Shown: positions 17,400 through 26,476 of the stretch, one piece after another
Layout: each line of letters opens with the position of its first letter
Numbering within the stretch: position 1 is the stretch's first letter
Source of the DNA: Thermohahella caldifontis
GTDB taxonomy: Bacteria > Pseudomonadota > Gammaproteobacteria > Pseudomonadales > Oleiphilaceae
Assembly (NCBI RefSeq): GCF_041153465.1
Contig: NZ_CP154858.1
Coordinates: 2,480,001 to 2,544,000, forward strand
Direction of reading: 5' to 3'
Length of the DNA stretch: 64,000 nt
The notes under the pieces: generated by a model
Told to the model about the DNA's origin: nothing
What the model saw: the letters and a program-made list of their open reading frames with translations, nothing else
Database searches by the model: none
Position numbers and translations under genes: made by a program

Positions 17400-18674
17400 A
17401 TGATGCAAGCCCTTCTGCGCAATGCGTTTCACCTGGCCGATACGGCCATGCCTCTGGATGAGATCACTGCCCGCGATGCCACCACCGAAGTGGCACCGGA
17501 AAGCCTGGGTCTGGACCCGAAAGCCGTGGAGCGGATCTGGGATGAGCTGGTCGCCCTGTACCGGACCGGCACCCAGCCGGCCATTCAGGTCTGCCTGCGC
17601 TACAAGGGCGAGATTGTCATGAACCGGGCCATCGGTTGTGCACGCGGGGGCGGCCCGGACGACCAGGGCAGGGAACCACGCATTCCCGTCAGGACGGATA
17701 CCCCGTTCTGCCTGTTTTCCGCTTCCAAGGCCATCACCGCCATGCTGGTGCACAAGCTGGCGGAACAGGGCAAGATCAACCTGCTGGACCCGGTAGCCTT
17801 CTACCTGCCCGAATTTGCCAAGCGCGGCAAGGGCAATATCACCATTCATCAGATTCTCTCCCACCGGGGCGGGATTCCGGGGTTGCCCACCAAGGGGGTG
17901 TCCCTGGATACCCTGTATGACCCGGAAGAAGTCTGGCGCCTGCTCTGCGATGCCGAGCCCATTGCCGTGGACGGAGCCAAGCTGGCCTACCACGCGATTA
18001 CCGGTGGCTTTGTACTGGGGCGGCTGGTGGAAAAGGTGACCGGCATGACAATGCGCGAGTACATCCACCAGACCCTGGTGGAACCCATGGGCATGACCTA
18101 CATGAATTTCGGTCTGCCCGAGGATCAGATTTCCCACAGTGCACGCAACTACGCCACCGGACCGGACACGCCCTTCCCGCTTTCCTGGATTGTCCGGCGT
18201 GCGCTGGGTGCGGACATGCGCACGGCAGCGGAAGTGTCCAACGATCCGCGCTGGTTCGGTGCGGTGATTCCGGCTGCCAATATCTATGCCACGGCGGAGG
18301 AAACCAGCCGCTTCTACCAGATGATGCTGAACGAGGGGCGCTGGGGGCGGCGGCAGGTGTTCCGGCCCATGACCATCCGTCGCGCGGTGCATGAGTTCGG
18401 GACCTGCACGCTGGACCGTACCATGATGATTCCCATGCGCTACAGCGCCGGCTTCATGCTGGGCATGGATCCGGTGGGCCTGTGGGGTGCGTATTCGGGC
18501 CGTGCGTACGGGCACATCGGTCTGATCAACAAATTCTCCTGGGCTGACCCGGACCGTCAGCTCGCTGCCTGCGTACTGACCTCGGGGCTGTGCCTCGTGT
18601 CGCACCATGTGCCCCATCTGGTCAGGCTCATCGGCAGCATCAGCAGTGCCTTTCCGTCCCGGCGCGTGAGCTGA
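17400..18674 (+). CDS. Serine hydrolase, beta-lactamase/class C esterase fold
   Basis: A 424-residue enzyme of the beta-lactamase superfamily. The catalytic S-x-x-K is SASK within FCLFSASKAITAMLVHKLAEQG, and the second motif Y-x-N is represented by YHAITGG. A later GHIGLINKF segment occupies the place of the third KTG-like box. There is no signal peptide, so it is likely a cytoplasmic esterase, EstB-like, not an antibiotic-inactivating enzyme. The start has AGGAAG upstream, with two adjacent ATGs. It stands alone between two divergent or convergent genes. Substrate unknown. Confidence 0.85.
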   Translation: MMQALLRNAFHLADTAMPLDEITARDATTEVAPESLGLDPKAVERIWDELVALYRTGTQPAIQVCLRYKGEIVMNRAIGCARGGGPDDQGREPRIPVRTDTPFCLFSASKAITAMLVHKLAEQGKINLLDPVAFYLPEFAKRGKGNITIHQILSHRGGIPGLPTKGVSLDTLYDPEEVWRLLCDAEPIAVDGAKLAYHAITGGFVLGRLVEKVTGMTMREYIHQTLVEPMGMTYMNFGLPEDQISHSARNYATGPDTPFPLSWIVRRALGADMRTAAEVSNDPRWFGAVIPAANIYATAEETSRFYQMMLNEGRWGRRQVFRPMTIRRAVHEFGTCTLDRTMMIPMRYSAGFMLGMDPVGLWGAYSGRAYGHIGLINKFSWADPDRQLAACVLTSGLCLVSHHVPHLVRLIGSISSAFPSRRVS

Positions 18675-18696
18675 CGCGCTCTCGGCGGGCAGGGAA

Positions 18697-19059
18697 TCAG
18701 TCCGGCTCGGTCCAGTTGGGCTGATTCTTCTGCTGTTCGAGAATCAGGATCACATTGCGCAGCAGCGCCTTCAGCCTGGTCTGGGTGGAGGTGCGCTCCA
18801 CCACGCTGTCCACCTTGTTGTTCAGGCGGATCAGCTTGGTGTGCAGGTAGGGCATGTCCAGGGTCACCATCTCGTAGGGATAGTGATGATCCTGAATGCT
18901 GAGCTTGTTGAGTTCGGCCATTTCGGCGTTGAGAATGCTCAGCACGTCATACAGCGTATCCTTGTTTGCGATGGATGACGCTTCCCAGTAGGCACTGTCC
19001 AGCACTTCGATCAATGCGTTGAACTCGCGTACGGCATCCGAAATAGTGGCGGGTGTCAT
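18697..19059 (-). CDS. Conserved hypothetical helical protein
   Basis: A 120-residue, soluble, mostly helical protein. Heptad-like stretches such as VLSILNAEMAELNKLSIQDHHY and TKLIRLNNKVDSVVERTSTQTRLKALLRNVILILEQQ suggest a coiled coil or helical hairpin. No known motif is visible. Its 3' end faces the hydrolase gene, and its 5' end lies beside the frd upstream region. Confidence 0.6.
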   Translation of the reverse strand: MTPATISDAVREFNALIEVLDSAYWEASSIANKDTLYDVLSILNAEMAELNKLSIQDHHYPYEMVTLDMPYLHTKLIRLNNKVDSVVERTSTQTRLKALLRNVILILEQQKNQPNWTEPD

Positions 19060-19131
19060 GATTCTGTCCTGTGTCCGAAACCTGTTTCTGAGTGTAGCAG
19101 CGCTGGCGGGATTGTGCCTGTCTGACTCAGA

Positions 19132-19145
19132 TTGACGCAGGTCAA
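19132..19145. promoter_or_regulatory. FNR/ANR-like site upstream of frdA
   Basis: TTGAC-N4-GTCAA, a symmetric 14 bp variant of the FNR/ANR box. A CATAAT -10-like hexamer at 19197-19202 would place the box near -70, a usual class I activator position. No good -35 accompanies it, which fits an activated promoter. Anaerobic control of fumarate reductase is well known in other bacteria; here it is inferred. Confidence 0.5.
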
Positions 19146-19278
19146 CTTCAGGTCAAAAAACGGGCAGAACCATGGCGTTTGTAGTTTTTTTACCGACATA
19201 ATCGGCGCATACTGGATCTACCTCTCAGGTGGTATCCGCCTGAATTCCATTGTCTGACCCCACGGAGGTGCCCAGCCG

Positions 19279-21048
19279 ATGCGCATCGTCAAGTCGGATC
19301 TCGTCATTGTGGGCGCGGGTGGTGCAGGATTGCGCGCTGCCATCGCGGCTGCCGAGCAGGATCCCAACCAGAATATCGCGCTCCTGTCCAAGGTCTATCC
19401 CATGCGAAGCCATACCGTTGCCGCCGAAGGTGGCGCAGCGGGGGTGGTGTCCGAGGAAGACTCGCTCGAAAACCATTTCCGGGATACGGTCGCCGGCGGC
19501 GACTGGCTCTGCGATCAGGAAGTGGTACGGATCTTCGTCGAGAACATCACGCCGGAACTGGTCCGCATGGAACACTGGGGTTGTCCCTGGTCCCGTCATC
19601 CGGATGGCCGTATTCAGGTCCGCCGCTTTGGTGGCATGAAGATCCCCCGGACCTGGTTCGCGGCGGACAAGACCGGGTTTCACATGCTTCATACCCTGTT
19701 CCAGACATCCATCAAGTTCCCGAACATCAACCGATTTGACGAATACTTCACCACCGATCTGCTGGTGGAGGACGGACGGGTTCAGGGTGTCCTGGCCATC
19801 GAGATCAAGACCGGTGATCCGGTTGTGTTCCTGGCGCCGGCAGTCATTCTGGCCACCGGCGGTTCCGGGCGGCTGTTCCGCTTCAATACCAACGGCGGCA
19901 TCGTGACCGGAGACGGCATGGCCATGGCCTTCCGTGCCGGCGCGGCCCTGCGGGACATGGAGTTCTTCCAGTTTCACCCCACGGGTCTGCCCGGCAGCGG
20001 CATCCTGATGACCGAGGCCTGCCGGGGCGAAGGCGGCCTGCTGCTGAACAAGGACGGCTACCGCTACCTGCAGGATTACGGTCTGGGCCCGGAAACTCCC
20101 GTCGGCCAGCCGAAGAACAAGTACATGGAACTGGGCCCGCGGGACCGTCTCAGCCAGGCCTTCTGGCACGAGCGCCGCAAGGGCCGGACCATTTCCACCG
20201 AGCTGGGTGAAGTGGTTCATCTGGACCTGCGTCATCTCGGGGAAGCCTACATCAACGAACGTCTCCCCCTCATCCGTGACCTCTCCATCAAGCTGGTGGG
20301 TGTGGATCCGGTGAAGGAGCCGATTCCCGTTCTGCCGGTCGCGCACTACACCATGGGCGGCATCCGCACCGACAAGCATACCGCCACGGATCTGCCCGGC
20401 CTCTGGGCGGCCGGCGAATGCTCCAGTGTGGGCATGCACGGTGCCAACCGCCTGGGCTCCAACTCCCTGGCCGAGTTGCTGGTGTTCGGGCGCATCGCCG
20501 GCGAACAGGGTACCGCGTTCAGCAAGGAAAACGGTCTGACCAACGAGGCCGCGCTGGTGGAACAGGCGAAGGAGCGCCTGGCGCGTATCGAATCCATCCG
20601 CGCACGCAGCGGTGAGGAGCGGGTCGGTCGCCTGCGCAAGGAAATGGCGAAAACCATGGATGACCTCTTCGGTATCTACCGGGTGGGCGAAGAAATGGAG
20701 CAGGGACTGGCCAGGCTGCGCGAACTCAGGGAACGGTTCCAACACATTGGCATTGATGACAAGACCGGTCCCTTCAACACCGACCTGCTGCTGGCACTTG
20801 AGCTGGAAGCCGGACTGGATGTGGCCATGGCCGTGGCGGTATCTGCGCTCAACCGCAAGGAAAGCCGCGGTGCCCATCAGCGCCTTGACGGGTACGAGAA
20901 GCGCGATGACGAGCATTACCTGGCCCATTCCGTGGCCTGGTATCGCGGTGATCAGGACCCTGAAATTGAATATCAGCCTGTCAACATCACCACCTTCCCG
21001 CCCGCCGAAAGGGTTTATGGTGCGGCAGGCGAGAACGCGGATCATTGA
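19279..21048 (+). CDS. frdA: Fumarate reductase flavoprotein subunit
   Basis: A 589-residue flavoprotein with covalently bound FAD that reduces fumarate to succinate. The dinucleotide motif VIVGAGGAGLRAAIAA and the FAD-linking histidine in RSHTVAAEGG (H45) are present. Catalytic-region motifs HPTGLPGSGILMTEACRGEGG, the HYTMGGIRTD loop and the NRLGSNSLAELLVFG segment follow. The absence of sdhC/D-type anchors and the presence of FrdC/FrdD identify the complex as a four-subunit quinol:fumarate reductase. GGAGG lies ten bases before the ATG. The downstream menaquinone genes supply the low-potential quinone it needs. Confidence 0.94.
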   Translation: MRIVKSDLVIVGAGGAGLRAAIAAAEQDPNQNIALLSKVYPMRSHTVAAEGGAAGVVSEEDSLENHFRDTVAGGDWLCDQEVVRIFVENITPELVRMEHWGCPWSRHPDGRIQVRRFGGMKIPRTWFAADKTGFHMLHTLFQTSIKFPNINRFDEYFTTDLLVEDGRVQGVLAIEIKTGDPVVFLAPAVILATGGSGRLFRFNTNGGIVTGDGMAMAFRAGAALRDMEFFQFHPTGLPGSGILMTEACRGEGGLLLNKDGYRYLQDYGLGPETPVGQPKNKYMELGPRDRLSQAFWHERRKGRTISTELGEVVHLDLRHLGEAYINERLPLIRDLSIKLVGVDPVKEPIPVLPVAHYTMGGIRTDKHTATDLPGLWAAGECSSVGMHGANRLGSNSLAELLVFGRIAGEQGTAFSKENGLTNEAALVEQAKERLARIESIRARSGEERVGRLRKEMAKTMDDLFGIYRVGEEMEQGLARLRELRERFQHIGIDDKTGPFNTDLLLALELEAGLDVAMAVAVSALNRKESRGAHQRLDGYEKRDDEHYLAHSVAWYRGDQDPEIEYQPVNITTFPPAERVYGAAGENADH

Positions 21049-21060
21049 GGGGGTGAACAG

Positions 21061-21837
21061 ATGAGTCAAGGCAACGTCACCATAGAAATTCTGCGCTACC
21101 ACCCGGAAACCTGCCCCGAGCCCCGGTTCGGCCGGTTCGAGGTGCCGTTCCGCAAGGAATGGTCCATTCTCGATGCCCTGCAGCACATCAAGGAAGAACT
21201 GGACGGATCGGTGGTGTATCGCTGGTCCTGTCGCATGGCCGTCTGCGGTTCCTGCGGGATGGTGATCAACGGCACGCCCAGGCTGGCCTGCGAGACCTTC
21301 CTTCGGGATTTCGGGCCGGGCAGCACCATCACGCTGGAACCCCTGAAGAATTTTGCCATTGAACGGGATCTGGCGGTGGATCTGGAAGACTTCGTCGAGA
21401 AGCTGGAGCGCGTCAAACCTTACATCGTCGATGCCGGCGCTGCACTCAAGAAGCCGAAACACAAGTCCGAACCGCCGAAGACCGGTGTGGGCGAGTTCCG
21501 CCAGACGCCGGAAGAACTCGGGGTGTTCAAGCAGTTCACCATGTGCATCAACTGCCTGCTGTGTTACTCAGCCTGCCCGCAGTTCGGCCTCAATCCCGAC
21601 TTCATCGGGCCGGCCGCTCTGGCCCTGGCGCACCGCTACAATGCGGACAGCCGTGATCTGGGCGTGGAAGACCGCAAGCCGATCCTGAATGAAAAGGACG
21701 GCGTCTGGACCTGTACCTTTGTCGGTTACTGTTCGGAGGTCTGTCCCAAGCACGTGGATCCTGCAGCGGCCATTCAGCGTGAGAAGGTCAATGGGCTGAT
21801 GGATTGGGGACTGTCAAAACTTGGAGGAGGGCGCTGA
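21061..21837 (+). CDS. frdB: Fumarate reductase iron-sulfur subunit
   Basis: A 258-residue subunit carrying three Fe-S clusters that link menaquinol to FrdA. The [2Fe-2S] ligands lie in SCRMAVCGSCGMVINGTPRLAC. The C-terminal domain holds the [4Fe-4S] motif CINCLLCYSACP and the [3Fe-4S] partner CTFVGYCSEVCPKHVDP. All expected cysteines are present. It begins 13 bp after frdA and is followed by frdC one base after its stop. Confidence 0.95.
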   Translation: MSQGNVTIEILRYHPETCPEPRFGRFEVPFRKEWSILDALQHIKEELDGSVVYRWSCRMAVCGSCGMVINGTPRLACETFLRDFGPGSTITLEPLKNFAIERDLAVDLEDFVEKLERVKPYIVDAGAALKKPKHKSEPPKTGVGEFRQTPEELGVFKQFTMCINCLLCYSACPQFGLNPDFIGPAALALAHRYNADSRDLGVEDRKPILNEKDGVWTCTFVGYCSEVCPKHVDPAAAIQREKVNGLMDWGLSKLGGGR

Positions 21838-21838
21838 C

Positions 21839-22222
21839 ATGGCACGCAGAACTTATAAGGACAAGATGCCCCGTGATTGGTTCCTGCAGAACAGCTTCTA
21901 CGTCCGGTACATGATCCGGGAAGCCACCAGCGTATTTATCGGGCTCTGGATGCTGAATCTGACCTTCGGGCTGATCCGCCTGAGCCAGGGTGAGGCGGCA
22001 TGGAATGCATGGGTGGCCCTGCAATCCGATATCTGGATGATTGAGTTTTCAGGGATCACCCTGGGCATGGCCCTGTACCATACCTGGACCTGGTTCGCCA
22101 TCTCGCCGCGCGCCATGCCTGCCCGCATCGCCGGACGCAAGGTGGATCCGGCTCTGGTGGCCAGGGGTCAGTGGGCCGGGTTTGTGGTCGCATCCGTTCT
22201 GGTCCTGTGGATACTGCTCTGA
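21839..22222 (+). CDS. frdC: Fumarate reductase membrane anchor subunit C
   Basis: A 127-residue, three-helix anchor that helps form the quinol site. The N-terminal FYVRYMIREATSVFIGLWML and the ALYHTWTWFAISPRAM segment parallel E. coli FrdC (FYRFYMLREGTAV, HTKTWFELAPKA). The ATG at 21839 follows GGAGGAGGG; the upstream in-frame start would overlap frdB and is not needed. Confidence 0.9.
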   Translation: MARRTYKDKMPRDWFLQNSFYVRYMIREATSVFIGLWMLNLTFGLIRLSQGEAAWNAWVALQSDIWMIEFSGITLGMALYHTWTWFAISPRAMPARIAGRKVDPALVARGQWAGFVVASVLVLWILL

Positions 22223-22232
22223 GGAGGCCGAC

Positions 22233-22574
22233 ATGAAGTGGAAACACAATGAGCCGTTTTTCTGGGGGCTGTTCGGCGCCGGTGGAGTCGTCTCGGCCTT
22301 TGTGGTGCCGGCACTGGTGCTTGCCCTGGGCCTGCTCGGTCCGCTCGGGCTGTCCGGTGACACGCTGACCTATGCACACATGAAGGCGCTGGTGGACCAG
22401 CCGCTCATCGCCCTGATCCTCTGGGGCGTGGTGGCCCTGACCCTGTGGCACTGTGCCCACCGGGTCTTTCACGGTCTCCATGATCTCGGCTTTCATCCCG
22501 GTGCGGTGGCGCGGGTGTTCACCTACGGTGTCGCTGCGCTGGTCACGGTTGTGCTGCCCCTGTATTTGTTCTGA
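22233..22574 (+). CDS. frdD: Fumarate reductase membrane anchor subunit D
   Basis: A 113-residue, three-helix anchor completing the complex. The N-terminus (KWKHNEPFFWGLFGAGGVVSAFVVPALVL) and the HCAHRVFHGLHDLGFH segment match FrdD. GAGGAGG precedes the ATG. The stop codon lies within the FNR-like box that precedes menF. Confidence 0.9.
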   Translation: MKWKHNEPFFWGLFGAGGVVSAFVVPALVLALGLLGPLGLSGDTLTYAHMKALVDQPLIALILWGVVALTLWHCAHRVFHGLHDLGFHPGAVARVFTYGVAALVTVVLPLYLF

Positions 22575-22612
22575 CGAAAGTCAAAAAACGGTGCAGGGGT
22601 CCATGCTAGACT
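22571..22612 (+). promoter_or_regulatory. Predicted FNR/ANR-activated promoter of the men operon
   Basis: CTGAC-N4-GTCAA at 22571-22584 is one base off a symmetric ANR-like box. An extended -10 (TG-C-TAGACT, hexamer 22607-22612) places the start near 22619, so the box centres at -41.5, the standard class II FNR position. No separate -35 is seen. Confidence 0.5.
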
Positions 22613-22638
22613 TGGGGTGAATCAGAGGTGGAGCGGGT

Positions 22639-23925
22639 ATGCCCCGGATGACGGCAAGACAGCTTGATACATGGCAAGGCCAAGTGCCCCGGCAGACGGT
22701 GGTACCGGTGCCGTGTTGCGATCTGAAAACCTGGCTCAAGCGACAACGGGGTTCGCATCGCTTCTATTTTCAGGATCGCACCCACGAAGTGGAAATTGCA
22801 GCCGTGGGCCAGCTCTGGCGCACGACGGACACCGCACTGGCCCGTCGCGCCCTGGCACAGATGCAAGCCGGCATGTCCGGATCCGATCCGGCCACCGCAC
22901 CCCGGCTGCTGGCAGGGGTGGCCTTTGACCCGGCCACGGCCTGGGCCGCCTACGGTGCCCGGCGTTTCTGGCTCCCCGAAGCGGAACTGCGCCGGGTGGG
23001 GGAGCGCACCTGGCTCATTCTCTATCACCGGGACAGCCTGCCCGCACCCCAAGCCTGGCTGCCGGAACCCAGTGCCATTGCCGAGCCGCCGCTGCAGCTG
23101 GACATGCCCCTGGTCACCCTGCAGCATTCCGTTTCCCGGGCCGACTGGGCGCGTCGTGTGGACCGGGTGCTGGAACAGATTCGGCAGGGGCGGCTGCACA
23201 AGGCCGTGCTCTCCCGTTGCACCCGTGTGCGCCCGGCGGTGGCCGTGGAGGGTCTGGACTGGCTGCGCTTCTGGGGGACACGCAATCCCGGCTCCTACCA
23301 GTTCTGGTATGCACCCCGTCCACAGGACAGCTTTTTCGGGTGCTCGCCGGAGCGCCTCTTCCGGCTTCAGGGGACCGAACTGCGCACGGAGGCCCTGGCG
23401 GCCACCATTGCCCGCGGGCAGGATCCCGAGCAGGATCGCCACCTTGCCCGGACACTCCATCAGGATGACAAGTCCCGGCGGGAAAACGACTGGGTCGCGC
23501 AGGCCATCCGGGCGCAGCTCGCCACGTTGTGTTCCGGTCTGGATGTGGCGGAAAGTCTGGACACGGTGCGGCTGAGCCGCATCCAGCACCTGCGCCGGCG
23601 CATGGGCGGTACACTGCGGCCGGACCGGGATGCCTTTGACGTGCTCGACGCGCTGCATCCCACGCCGGCCGTGGCCGGCACGCCGACGGTGGACGCACGC
23701 GCGCTCATCCGTGAGCTGGATGGTTACCCGCGCGGCTGGTATGCCGGTGCCATCGGCTGGGTGGGTGCGGACGCCGCCGAATTCAGTGTGGCCATCCGCA
23801 GTGCCCGCCGCTGTGGTGCGCAGCTCTGCCTGTACACGGGTGCAGGCATTGTGGACGGATCGGACCCCGATCGCGAATGGCAGGAGCTGGACGACAAACT
23901 GGCCAGTCTGCTGCCGGAGGTCTGA
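22639..23925 (+). CDS. menF: Isochorismate synthase (menaquinone pathway)
   Basis: A 428-residue chorismate-binding enzyme converting chorismate to isochorismate, the first committed step to menaquinone. The C-terminal domain has the typical order: GRLHKAVLSRC, FFGCSPERLFRLQGTELRTEALAATIARG, then SRIQHLRRRMGGTL and LHPTPAVAGTP, ending with GWYAGAIGWVGAD. It could be an EntC/PchA-type enzyme for a siderophore, but the genes that follow settle it as MenF. The start at 22639 has GAGGTGGAG upstream. Confidence 0.93.
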   Translation: MPRMTARQLDTWQGQVPRQTVVPVPCCDLKTWLKRQRGSHRFYFQDRTHEVEIAAVGQLWRTTDTALARRALAQMQAGMSGSDPATAPRLLAGVAFDPATAWAAYGARRFWLPEAELRRVGERTWLILYHRDSLPAPQAWLPEPSAIAEPPLQLDMPLVTLQHSVSRADWARRVDRVLEQIRQGRLHKAVLSRCTRVRPAVAVEGLDWLRFWGTRNPGSYQFWYAPRPQDSFFGCSPERLFRLQGTELRTEALAATIARGQDPEQDRHLARTLHQDDKSRRENDWVAQAIRAQLATLCSGLDVAESLDTVRLSRIQHLRRRMGGTLRPDRDAFDVLDALHPTPAVAGTPTVDARALIRELDGYPRGWYAGAIGWVGADAAEFSVAIRSARRCGAQLCLYTGAGIVDGSDPDREWQELDDKLASLLPEV

Positions 23926-23926
23926 T

Positions 23927-25612
23927 TTGGCGATCAGGCTGGATATCCCTTCCCGTATCTGGGCCGCCTGGGTGCTGCAGTGGTGCCGGGCGGCCGGCAT
24001 GCGCCATCTCTGTCTGGCACCGGGTTCCCGTTCCACGCCCCTGGTACTGGCCGCGGAGGCGTTGGGCTTCGAGCATCACCTGCACTGGGACGAACGTGCC
24101 CTGGGTTTCTACGCCCTGGGGCTGTCGCGTGCCCTGGGTGAACCCGTGGGCGTGGTCACCACCAGTGGCAGTGCCGTCGCCAATCTGGTGCCGGCCTGGG
24201 TGGAAGCCTTTCAGACCGGCATTCCGCTGATCGCCCTGACCGGCGACCGGCCGCCGGAGCTGCATCACTGCGGCGCCAACCAGAGCATTCCCCAGGCGGA
24301 TCTGCTGGCGACCTGTACCCGGGCGCGTCTGACGTTGCCGCCCTTTGATCCGGAGGAGGACCCGGACAGTCTCCGCGACCGTGTAGCGACCGTCCTGCAG
24401 GCGCTGGCCGAGGGGCCGGTGCACCTCAATCTCATGTTCCGCGAACCCTTCTATCCGGATGCGGATGATCATCAGGCGCTGCCATCCGGCTATCCGATCG
24501 CGCCGCCGGCGTGGCAACCATCGCCCCCCATCCGCCCGCCCATGCCGGCTGCGCTGGAAACCTGGCTGCAGCAGGACCTCCCCCTGTGGGTCGTGGCCCT
24601 GGACGGCTGCCGGGACGCGGTGGACGACATCCTGAAACTGGCGCCCCACGCACGCCTGCTGGCGGACATCCAGTCCGGCCTCCACGGCCATCCGGGTGTG
24701 TATGCCGGTCTCGACCGGCTGCTGGCCGACGAACAGGTGCAGGCGGGTCTGGAGGCCCCGGCCCGGGTTCTGCAACTGGGCAGCCGGCCGGTTTCCAAAC
24801 GCCTGACCCAGTGGCTGGCGCGACGGCCGGCAGGCACGCTGGGGATTATCGCCCCGGATGCCCATCCCACCTGCATCGGCCACAATGCCGCCTGGCACTG
24901 GCGTGTGCCGGTGGCAAGCGGTGTTTGGGCACTGGGTCCGCGCATCCGCACCCGAAAGCCGGACCCGCTGTTTGTTCCGCCTTCGCGGCCGGCACCCCCG
25001 CCTGCCCGGACGAGTGACTGGACCGAGATCGAATGGCTCCAGGCCGTCCAGGCACGGTTGCTGGAGCGGCAGGCGCCCGTGTGCTGGTGGGTGGGCAACA
25101 GCCTGCCCATCCGCCTCATGGATACGTTTTCCCTCACGCGACCGGCGGGAGGCTGGGATGTCCGGGCCAATCGCGGCGCCAGCGGCATCGACGGGCTGAT
25201 TGCGACCCTGGCCGGTCTGGCCCGGGCGGAACCGGATGGCCCGCCCGTTCTGGCGCTGATGGGCGACCTCTCCGCCCTGCACGACCTCACCAGCCTGCAT
25301 CTGCTGGCCAGGTGCACGCGGCCGGTGACGCTGGTGATTCTCAACAATGATGGCGGCGGCATTTTCCGCTGGCTGCCGGTACCCGATGATCCGGTCATTG
25401 CGGCCCGTTACCGCTGTGCCCACGGTCTGGATTTCGGGCAGGCCACGGCCATGATGGATTTGCCCTGGATGGCCCTGGAGCCGGGTCCGGATGCGGTGGA
25501 TCTGGTGTGTGAAACACTGGCCGATCCGGGTACCCGTGTGATAGAACTGCGTACCGATGCGGACCTCAGCCATGCGCGCTGGCAGGCCCGGATACCCTAC
25601 ATTTCAAACTGA
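23927..25612 (+). CDS. menD: SEPHCHC synthase
   Basis: A 561-residue thiamine-diphosphate enzyme joining 2-oxoglutarate to isochorismate. Typical stretches are CLAPGSRSTPLVLAAEAL, TTSGSAVANLVPAWVEAF and GDRPPELHHCGANQSIPQ in the N-terminal domain, and the ThDP-binding region MGDLSALHDLTSLHLLARCTRPVTLVILNNDGGGIF near the C-terminus. The start is a TTG at 23927, one base after the menF stop, preceded by CCGGAGG; no ATG fits the N-terminus. Confidence 0.94.
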   Translation: MAIRLDIPSRIWAAWVLQWCRAAGMRHLCLAPGSRSTPLVLAAEALGFEHHLHWDERALGFYALGLSRALGEPVGVVTTSGSAVANLVPAWVEAFQTGIPLIALTGDRPPELHHCGANQSIPQADLLATCTRARLTLPPFDPEEDPDSLRDRVATVLQALAEGPVHLNLMFREPFYPDADDHQALPSGYPIAPPAWQPSPPIRPPMPAALETWLQQDLPLWVVALDGCRDAVDDILKLAPHARLLADIQSGLHGHPGVYAGLDRLLADEQVQAGLEAPARVLQLGSRPVSKRLTQWLARRPAGTLGIIAPDAHPTCIGHNAAWHWRVPVASGVWALGPRIRTRKPDPLFVPPSRPAPPPARTSDWTEIEWLQAVQARLLERQAPVCWWVGNSLPIRLMDTFSLTRPAGGWDVRANRGASGIDGLIATLAGLARAEPDGPPVLALMGDLSALHDLTSLHLLARCTRPVTLVILNNDGGGIFRWLPVPDDPVIAARYRCAHGLDFGQATAMMDLPWMALEPGPDAVDLVCETLADPGTRVIELRTDADLSHARWQARIPYISN

Positions 25613-25623
25613 AAGGAAGAGAC

Positions 25624-26469
25624 ATGACCGACACTCTCGACGCACCCGTGAGCTGGCAGGACTTCAGCGAAGGCTATACGGACATCGAATACCACAAGTC
25701 ACCGGAAGGAATCGCAAAAATCACCATCAACCGCCCGGAAGTGCACAATGCCTTCCGTCCCCGAACCGTGATGGAAATGTCCCGGGCGCTGGCGGATGCC
25801 CGGTATGATTCCGGTATCGGCGTGATCATCCTCACCGGCAAGGGCGACAAGGCCTTCTGCTCGGGCGGTGATCAGCGTGTGCGGGGAGATCATGGCGGCT
25901 ACGTGGATGAACAGGGTACCCATCACCTGAACGTGCTGGACTTCCAGCGCCAGATTCGCACCTGTCCCAAGCCGGTGATTGCCATGGTGGCCGGCTGGGC
26001 CATCGGCGGCGGGCATGTCCTGCATGTGATGTGCGACCTGACCATCGCGGCCGACAACGCCCGCTTCGGCCAGACCGGCCCCAAGGTGGGCTCCTTTGAC
26101 GGTGGCTATGGTGCCAGCTATCTGGCGCGAATCGTGGGGCAGAAGAAGGCCCGGGAAATCTGGTTCCTGTGCCGGCAGTACGACGCACGGCAGGCACTGG
26201 ATATGGGGCTGGTGAACACCGTCGTTCCGCTGGCGGAGCTGGAACGCGAGACCGTGAAATGGTGCCGGGAAATCCTGCGCAACAGCCCCATGGCCATCCG
26301 TTGTCTCAAGGCGGCCCTGAATGCGGATTGTGATGGACAGGCCGGCCTGCAGGAGCTGGCGGGCAATGCCACCATGCTGTTCTACATGACGGAAGAAGGC
26401 CGGGAAGGACGCGATGCCTTCCTGGAAAAGCGCCCGCCCGACTTCGGCAAGTTCACCCGCAATCCCTGA
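25624..26469 (+). CDS. menB: 1,4-dihydroxy-2-naphthoyl-CoA synthase
   Basis: A 281-residue crotonase-fold enzyme that closes the naphthoquinone ring from o-succinylbenzoyl-CoA. Diagnostic segments are FCSGGDQRVRGDHGGYVDEQG, the oxyanion region GGGHVLHVMCDLTIAADNARFGQTGPKVGSFDGGYGASYLARIVGQKKAREIWF and the C-terminal ENRPPDF-like KRPPDFGKF. The MenB-type GDQxxRG loop separates it from enoyl-CoA hydratases. Confidence 0.96.
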   Translation: MTDTLDAPVSWQDFSEGYTDIEYHKSPEGIAKITINRPEVHNAFRPRTVMEMSRALADARYDSGIGVIILTGKGDKAFCSGGDQRVRGDHGGYVDEQGTHHLNVLDFQRQIRTCPKPVIAMVAGWAIGGGHVLHVMCDLTIAADNARFGQTGPKVGSFDGGYGASYLARIVGQKKAREIWFLCRQYDARQALDMGLVNTVVPLAELERETVKWCREILRNSPMAIRCLKAALNADCDGQAGLQELAGNATMLFYMTEEGREGRDAFLEKRPPDFGKFTRNP

Positions 26470-26476
26470 AGGCGCC

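Noticed and set aside
17400..18674. A beta-lactamase conferring antibiotic resistance
   Set aside because: It has the SxxK fold motif but no signal peptide and lacks a clear KTG box; a cytoplasmic esterase is more likely.
19225..21462. A 745-codon open frame on the minus strand opposite frdA and frdB
   Set aside because: frdA and frdB carry all cofactor motifs; the antisense product shows none and has no ribosome binding site.
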